Shown piece by piece: positions 23,512-27,552 of a stretch of 27,552 nt of DNA; within the stretch, counting starts at the first letter, position 1, and every line of letters begins with the position of its first letter. The stretch is from contig CANQVW010000005.1 of NCBI GenBank assembly GCA_947627395.1, forward strand, positions 1 through 27,552, given 5' to 3'. The notes beneath the pieces were generated by a model, which saw only the letters and a program-made list of their open reading frames with translations, did not search any database and had not been told where the DNA came from. Source of the stretch: an uncultured Bacilli bacterium (GTDB lineage: Bacteria > Bacillota_I > Bacilli_A > ML615J-28 > CAG-698). The position numbers were made by a program, and so were the translations under genes.

Positions 23512-24078
23512 ATGTCAAAAAGTACAGATGTAGAATTTAAAAGTTTATTAACAGAAGCAGAATATAACAAATTAATGGAAAAATTCAAAGGCAGTAAAAC
23601 AGACTTTCAAACTAACCATTACTTTGATACCAAACGTTTCTCATTAAAAGCTTTGGATGCTTCTTTAAGAGTTCGGGAAAGAGAAAATTTTGAACTAACA
23701 CTTAAAAAGAAAAAAGGGTACAACCTAGAACAAAAAACTGTTTCTATTAGCGAAGAACAATTTGAACTTCTAAAACAATCTGGTGTTGTTCCGTTTCCTG
23801 AATTAATGGAAGATTTAGCACCTTTAATTAAAGATCAAAAATTAATTAATTTCTTAAGTCTATCTACTTATAGAATGTTTCTTCCTTATAGTAATGGAAT
23901 CTTAAATATTGATAAAAGTGAATATTTAGGTGTGATTGATTATGAAATTGAATATACTTCTAAATCATTTCATCAAGGAAAAGTTGACTTTGTGAAATTA
24001 ATTAGCGAATTTGGAATTCAATATAAAAAGTCAGATAAGAAAATTAAAAGAGCTTTTAATGCTTTAAAAAGTCTTTAA
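23512..24078 (+). CDS. CYTH domain protein (YjbK-like triphosphate tunnel enzyme)
   Basis: 188 residues spanning one CYTH fold, whose tunnel binds triphosphates. The start MSKSTDVEFKSLL corresponds to the family ExExK strand, except that the first Glu is Asp6 (D-x-E8-x-K10). Further tunnel residues are SLRVRER (about 61-67), FELTLKKKKGYNLEQK (charged strand) and YEIEYTS. Family members hydrolyse inorganic triphosphate or cyclise nucleotides; B. subtilis YjbK belongs here, and lies close to the sasB gene, as in this window. AAAGGAGAAATGT precedes the ATG. It has its own promoter and a terminator. Confidence 0.88.
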   Translation: MSKSTDVEFKSLLTEAEYNKLMEKFKGSKTDFQTNHYFDTKRFSLKALDASLRVRERENFELTLKKKKGYNLEQKTVSISEEQFELLKQSGVVPFPELMEDLAPLIKDQKLINFLSLSTYRMFLPYSNGILNIDKSEYLGVIDYEIEYTSKSFHQGKVDFVKLISEFGIQYKKSDKKIKRAFNALKSL

Positions 24079-24079
24079 A

Positions 24080-24115
24080 AAAGAACACAGTGATGATTAA
24101 ATCATTGTGTTCTTT
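24080..24115. terminator. Bidirectional terminator between the CYTH gene and spx
   Basis: AAAGAACACAGTGAT (24080-24094) pairs with ATCATTGTGTTCTTT (24101-24115), one G-U, loop GATTAA. It overlaps the stop codon of the Spx-like gene. Confidence 0.85.
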
Positions 24116-24551
24116 AATTTTTTGTTTCTTCAAAAATCATATTTTTACGATATTCACAATCTTCATCTTTGGTACAAAAACTACATTCTCTATCTCTTAG
24201 TTCTGGTGGAAGAAATAAAGTAATATCATCAACATTATATCCTACTTGAATTTCATCATCTGTAAGAATAATAGGTCTTTTTAATACGGTCGGATTGGCA
24301 ACAATAAAATCAACAAGTTCATGTAAATTCATATCATCAATGTCAATGTTTTTTTCTTTAAATATTTTAGATCTTGTGGAAATGATATCATCTACTCCAT
24401 TTTCACTACGAACAAGCATTTTAAATATATCTTCTCTTTGTAATCTAGAATTCAAAATATTCTTTTCAACATATTCAATATGATGATCATTAAAATATTT
24501 TTTCACTTTTCGACAAGACAAACAACTTGGTGAAGTATATAATTGAATCAT
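24114..24551 (-). CDS. Spx-like ArsC-family transcription regulator with Cys-rich tail
   Basis: 145 residues. The redox switch C10-x-x-C13 (PSCLSCRKV), Gly52 and Arg92 fall exactly at the numbers known from B. subtilis Spx, the RNA polymerase alpha-CTD-binding regulator of thiol stress. It is longer than Spx (about 131 residues) at the C-terminus: after GYNVDDITLFLPPELRD comes a tail with Cys123, Cys126 and Cys132 (RECSFCTKDEDCEY), not usual for Spx as I know it. I use the ATG at 24551; the GTG at 24560 lies in the ribosome binding site AGAGGTGG. ClpP, which degrades Spx, is nearby. Confidence 0.85.
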   Translation of the reverse strand: MIQLYTSPSCLSCRKVKKYFNDHHIEYVEKNILNSRLQREDIFKMLVRSENGVDDIISTRSKIFKEKNIDIDDMNLHELVDFIVANPTVLKRPIILTDDEIQVGYNVDDITLFLPPELRDRECSFCTKDEDCEYRKNMIFEETKN

Positions 24552-24571
24552 AATAACCACCTCTTATCATT

Positions 24572-24600
24572 AGTCTATCATTTTTTGTCATTTTTTTCAA
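24572..24600 (-). promoter_or_regulatory. Probable promoter of the Spx-like gene
   Basis: Minus strand TTGAAA (24600-24595), 17-base spacer, TAGACT (24577-24572). The -10 is weak. Confidence 0.5.
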
Positions 24601-24651
24601 GATGAATTCATGTAAAATGTGTTTTATTTTTGCTGGTTTATCCATGTATAT

Positions 24652-24679
24652 AAAAACTCTCCCAGTTTAGAGAGTTTTT
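24652..24679 (-). terminator. Terminator of the zinc sensor/P-type ATPase operon
   Basis: AAAAACTCTC (24652-24661) pairs with GAGAGTTTTT (24670-24679), with a U tract on the minus strand just after the ATPase stop. Confidence 0.85.
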
Positions 24680-24684
24680 ATCAT

Positions 24685-27018
24685 TTATTTTTTTAAGATT
24701 CTCATGGAATTTAAAACAGCGAGTAATGCTACACCGACATCCGCAAATACTGCAAAAAGCATACTATATCCTTCTAAAATTCCCCAAACACTGAAGATGA
24801 GCGCAAATAATTTTGTAATTAAGGCAAAAGTAATATTTTCTATATTGATTACTCTCGTCCATTTAGAAATGATCATAGCTTCTTTAATTTTAGACAAATC
24901 ATCTTTCATGATGACCATATCCGCAGCCTCGATGGCCTGATCACTTCCACATCCGCCCATAGCAATTCCAACATCAGAAAGTTTTAATGCAGGTGTATCA
25001 TTAATTCCATCTCCTACATAACAAATATGATTTTGTTGTTTAAATGTTTCAATATAATTTAATTTTTGTTCTGGAAGTAGATTTGCATAATATTCATCTA
25101 TACCTAAAGTAGAGGCAACATGAGACGCTATTCTCTCGTTATCTCCTGTTAACATAATGGTTTTTTTGTTTTGCTTCTTTAAATATTGAATGATTTGTTT
25201 TGCTTCTTCTTTGATTTCATCTTCAATCAATACATATCCAATGCATTGGTTATCTATTGCAACATAAACTAAAGTTCCTGGAAAAGAAATATTGGGATAA
25301 GAAATATCTTTTTCTTTCATGAATCGCTCATTACCAGCATAAATAGTTTTCTTTTCATAGATTCCTTTCATTCCATACCCAGCAATTTCTTCAATAGCCT
25401 CAATTTTTGTTTCATCAATGGAAGATGCATAAGCCTCGATAATGGATGTAGCAATTGGATGATGTGAATAAAATTCTACATGCGCTAAGATTTTTAATAC
25501 TTCTTGTTGATCCATCTTAGAAGTAGAAACCACTTCTTTTACTTTAAAGTTCCCCTTGGTTAATGTACCTGTTTTGTCAAATACAAACAAATCTGATTTT
25601 AGTAGGGCTTCCATATAGTTTCCACCTTTAATCAAAATTCCACTTTTAGAGAATCGACCAATGCCACTAAAAAAGGAAAGTGGAATAGAAATCACTAATG
25701 CACAAGGACAAGAAATGACTAAAAAACTAAAACAACTATTTAAACTACTATCCAGTGAATTTGATAAAGCAAAATAGCGAATGAAAAAAATGATAAGTGC
25801 TGAAAAGATAATGACCGGTGTATAAATTTTCGCAAACTTCGTAATGAACTGCTCTGTTTTTGATTTTTTGTTGCTTGCATCTTCTACTAATTTAAGCACT
25901 TTAGACATTGTTGAATCATTTGCTGTATGCGTTGTTTTCACAACAATTGCTTCTGTTAGATTAAGACTTCCTGATAAAACTTCATCTTGTGTTTCTTTAT
26001 ATATGGGAAGTGCTTCCCCAGTTAAAGCTTTCATATCTAAAGAAGTTTTCCCTTTCACAATAATTCCATCTAATGGTATTCTTTCCCCTACTTTAACTAA
26101 AATATGTTCTCCTATTTGAACATCTTGAATATTTTTAGTTGTTCCATCTGTTAATGTAACTTCATCAATTTTCATGGCAACTAAACTTGTAATTGCATCT
26201 TTTGATTTATCTACAGCATAATCTTGCAAACTTTCACCAATTTTATATAATAAAACAACCATAATGGCTTCTAAAGGTTCTTGAATGGCAAAAGCTCCAA
26301 TCGTTGCAATCAACATTAAAAGATTTTCATCAAAAAGTTCACCATGTATCATATTGATAATAGCTTTAATAAATAAATCATAACTTAAGAATATATAAGA
26401 TGCGATATAAAGATTGTAATACAAAATTACATTGGTATCAAAAACATGATGGCAAAGAAAAGCAATGAAAAATAGTAGTATACCCATCCATGTAGGAAAC
26501 CATTTTTTTAATGTTGCTATAAATTTTTCTTTTTTAGATAAACTATGTTCTTCTTTTTCTTGCGTAATTATTGCATGTGGTTCAACTTGATGAACAATTT
26601 TTTTAACTAATGCATCCATATCTAGATCATCTTTATACTCAATATTGATTTTTTTAGTTACAAAATTGACATGTGCTTCTAGAATATGTTCATTTGCATT
26701 CAAGGCTTTTTCCACTTTTATAGAACAATTGGGACAATCTATATTTTCAAATAGATATTCTTTTTGATGACAAGCATTTACTTCATGAACTTGATTTTTT
26801 TCTTCATGATAATCACATAAACTATGTTCGATTTCTTCTTTAATGATTTGTTCTAACTTTTGAATATGATTTTCAAATCCTTGACTTTTAATTTCCATTT
26901 TTTTATTTTGAAAATCAAAAACAACATCATCAATATAATTTAACTTTTTAATATTTTGAACAAGAACCTTGGCACAATCTGGACAAGATACTTCCTTTAA
27001 GTAAAGTACAGTTGTCAT
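24685..27018 (-). CDS. P1B-type heavy-metal ATPase (Zn/Cd/Pb exporter, CadA/ZntA type)
   Basis: 777 residues. Two N-terminal metal-binding domains carry CPDC (12-15) and CPNC (95-98) rather than the usual GMTCxxC. Then come membrane helices, the phosphatase TGEA (333), the channel motif C437-P-C439, the phosphorylated D481 in DKTGTLTKG, the HP motif (520-521), the ATP hinge VGDGINDTPALKL and the last helices with Lys736 and Asp760 (FADVGVALLAVLN), the pair that fits the Zn/Cd/Pb class rather than Cu. The link region (about 65-90) is rich in Cys and His. It follows the zinc sensor gene by two bases, with GAGGAATAAAA as its ribosome binding site. Confidence 0.95.
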   Translation of the reverse strand: MTTVLYLKEVSCPDCAKVLVQNIKKLNYIDDVVFDFQNKKMEIKSQGFENHIQKLEQIIKEEIEHSLCDYHEEKNQVHEVNACHQKEYLFENIDCPNCSIKVEKALNANEHILEAHVNFVTKKINIEYKDDLDMDALVKKIVHQVEPHAIITQEKEEHSLSKKEKFIATLKKWFPTWMGILLFFIAFLCHHVFDTNVILYYNLYIASYIFLSYDLFIKAIINMIHGELFDENLLMLIATIGAFAIQEPLEAIMVVLLYKIGESLQDYAVDKSKDAITSLVAMKIDEVTLTDGTTKNIQDVQIGEHILVKVGERIPLDGIIVKGKTSLDMKALTGEALPIYKETQDEVLSGSLNLTEAIVVKTTHTANDSTMSKVLKLVEDASNKKSKTEQFITKFAKIYTPVIIFSALIIFFIRYFALSNSLDSSLNSCFSFLVISCPCALVISIPLSFFSGIGRFSKSGILIKGGNYMEALLKSDLFVFDKTGTLTKGNFKVKEVVSTSKMDQQEVLKILAHVEFYSHHPIATSIIEAYASSIDETKIEAIEEIAGYGMKGIYEKKTIYAGNERFMKEKDISYPNISFPGTLVYVAIDNQCIGYVLIEDEIKEEAKQIIQYLKKQNKKTIMLTGDNERIASHVASTLGIDEYYANLLPEQKLNYIETFKQQNHICYVGDGINDTPALKLSDVGIAMGGCGSDQAIEAADMVIMKDDLSKIKEAMIISKWTRVINIENITFALITKLFALIFSVWGILEGYSMLFAVFADVGVALLAVLNSMRILKK

Positions 27019-27020
27019 TT

Positions 27021-27317
27021 TTATTCCTCATGTCCTAAATGTTCAATGGTTGTTTGAATGATTTTGTTGACATGGTCATCATCCACGGAATAATAGATCA
27101 TTTTTCCATCTCTTCTAAATTTTACAAGCCTAGCTCCTTTTAGAACTCGTAATTGATAAGATACTGCTGTTTGACTCATTTTGACTTCTTTCGCAATGTC
27201 TTGTACACATAATTCTCCATGAATTAATGTATAAATAATTTTTAATCTTGTTGGATCTGACATGGTTTTATAAAAATCTGTCATCATCATCACTAGATCT
27301 TCATCCAATATTTTCAT
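27021..27317 (-). CDS. ArsR/SmtB family metal-sensing repressor, CzrA type
   Basis: 98 residues, a winged helix-turn-helix with recognition helix MSQTAVSYQLRVLKGARLV and wing RRDGKMIYYSV. The C-terminal helix has the full alpha-5 site: Asp80, His82, His93, His96, with spacing 2, 11 and 3 residues, identical to CzrA (84, 86, 97, 100). The Cys-based alpha-3N site of CadC is absent (only one Cys in ELCVQD). It should be a zinc sensor that leaves DNA on metal binding. It represses its own operon through operators just upstream. GGAGGGAGATAAAAT precedes the ATG. Confidence 0.93.
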   Translation of the reverse strand: MKILDEDLVMMMTDFYKTMSDPTRLKIIYTLIHGELCVQDIAKEVKMSQTAVSYQLRVLKGARLVKFRRDGKMIYYSVDDDHVNKIIQTTIEHLGHEE

Positions 27318-27345
27318 ATTTTATCTCCCTCCATACTGAATAATC

Positions 27346-27365
27346 ATATGTGTCATTATTCATAT
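27346..27365. promoter_or_regulatory. Downstream operator (O1) for the CzrA-type repressor
   Basis: ATATG-N10-CATAT, imperfect dyad. It lies in the 5' untranslated region, 32 bp (three helical turns) from O2, centre to centre. Confidence 0.65.
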
Positions 27366-27377
27366 AAACATATATAC

Positions 27378-27397
27378 ATATGTGTAATTACACATAT
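27378..27397. promoter_or_regulatory. Main operator (O2) for the CzrA-type repressor
   Basis: ATATGTGTAATTACACATAT, a perfect 20-bp palindrome with the ATATG-N10-CATAT pattern of CzrA-like operators. It abuts the -10 box and covers the expected transcription start. Confidence 0.8.
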
Positions 27398-27426
27398 ATT
27401 ATATGCTCCTTCGAGGTAAATGTCAA
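27398..27426 (-). promoter_or_regulatory. Sigma-A promoter of the zinc sensor/ATPase operon
   Basis: Minus strand TTGACA (27426-27421), 17-base spacer, TATAAT (27403-27398): consensus boxes and spacing, so tight repression is required. Confidence 0.9.
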
Positions 27427-27446
27427 TAAAATAATGAAATTTTTTT

Positions 27447-27485
27447 AAAAATAAAGTTACCTAAGCTGAAGGTAACTTTATTTTT
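27447..27485 (-). terminator. Terminator of the gene at the right edge
   Basis: AAAAATAAAGTTACCT (27447-27462) pairs with AGGTAACTTTATTTTT (27470-27485); the stem includes the stop codon of the right-edge gene and has U tracts on the minus strand. Confidence 0.7.
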
Positions 27486-27552
27486 CCCATTCTTCATCTG
27501 TATATTGATAACTCAAATAACGGATTCCCCCAAACTCAATCAGTGGGAGATA
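27478..27552 (-). CDS. C-terminal fragment of an unidentified protein
   Basis: The only frame without an early stop gives 24 residues, ending GGIRYLSYQYTDEEWEK before TAA at 27480-27478. A terminator overlaps the stop, supporting a real gene end. It is too short to name a family. Confidence 0.55.
   Translation of the reverse strand, partial: YLPLIEFGGIRYLSYQYTDEEWEK

Noticed and set aside
23328..23588. 86-codon minus-strand frame over the alarmone synthetase/CYTH promoters
   Set aside because: Runs antisense into CYTH and through both promoters, with low-complexity Phe/Leu/Ile composition; no family or ribosome binding site.
1..27552. tRNA or rRNA genes and insertion sequences
   Set aside because: No CCA-ended cloverleaf, rRNA-like high-GC segment or transposase was recognised; the only RNA element is the T-box leader.

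Overview
The window is AT-rich DNA from a spore-forming, low-GC Firmicute. It carries an SspI-type small acid-soluble spore protein, Cys-rich CotY/CotZ-like and CotD-like coat proteins and a probable CotO-like protein. It also has a T-box leader, an Spx-like regulator, a ClpP, a RelQ-type alarmone synthetase and strong AGGAGG ribosome binding sites. TGA is used as a stop (trmB, ispH), so the code is standard and not the Mollicutes one. The lineage is most likely a gut-type member of Bacilli (Erysipelotrichales/Turicibacter-like), but that placement is inference.

Layout, left to right. (1) 1-3857: the start of a patatin-like lipase, then a tight minus-strand operon pepV-trmB-M42 aminopeptidase-DJ-1/PfpI protein. 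(2) 4020-8932: sspI, then transketolase preceded by a membrane-anchored EIIB-like protein that has lost its phosphorylatable Cys, a GNAT acetyltransferase, a convergent CotZ-like/CotO-like spore coat pair, and coaX. (3) 8938-10755: efp and an aldose 1-epimerase-family protein, each with a clear sigma-A promoter. (4) 10765-14542: a DpnII-type restriction-modification island (dpnM, dpnA, dpnB) plus a fourth gene, a second beta-class DNA methyltransferase whose ribosome binding site lies in a predicted RNA hairpin. The island is bracketed by a 14-nt direct repeat. (5) 14655-16363: ispH and a leucine-rich-repeat lipoprotein. (6) 16376-20118: pheST under a Phe (UUC) T-box leader. (7) 20147-21936: a MATE exporter and a CotD-like coat protein. 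(8) 22009-24600: clpP, a small alarmone synthetase, a CYTH phosphatase-fold protein and Spx, a group that recalls the B. subtilis yjb neighbourhood. (9) 24652-27485: a CzrA-type zinc sensor and a Zn/Cd/Pb P-type ATPase, with two matching operators in the promoter region. The window ends in the tail of an unidentified minus-strand gene.

Most genes are core housekeeping functions (tRNA and rRNA-independent translation factors, peptide turnover, isoprenoid and CoA synthesis, pentose phosphate metabolism) in short operons with classic terminators. The clearly accessory segment is the restriction-modification island. The most unusual observations are the extra methyltransferase and its RNA hairpin, the Cys-less EIIB protein fused by overlap to tkt, the cotO-like ribosome binding site buried in the coaX terminator, and an Spx with a Cys-rich tail.
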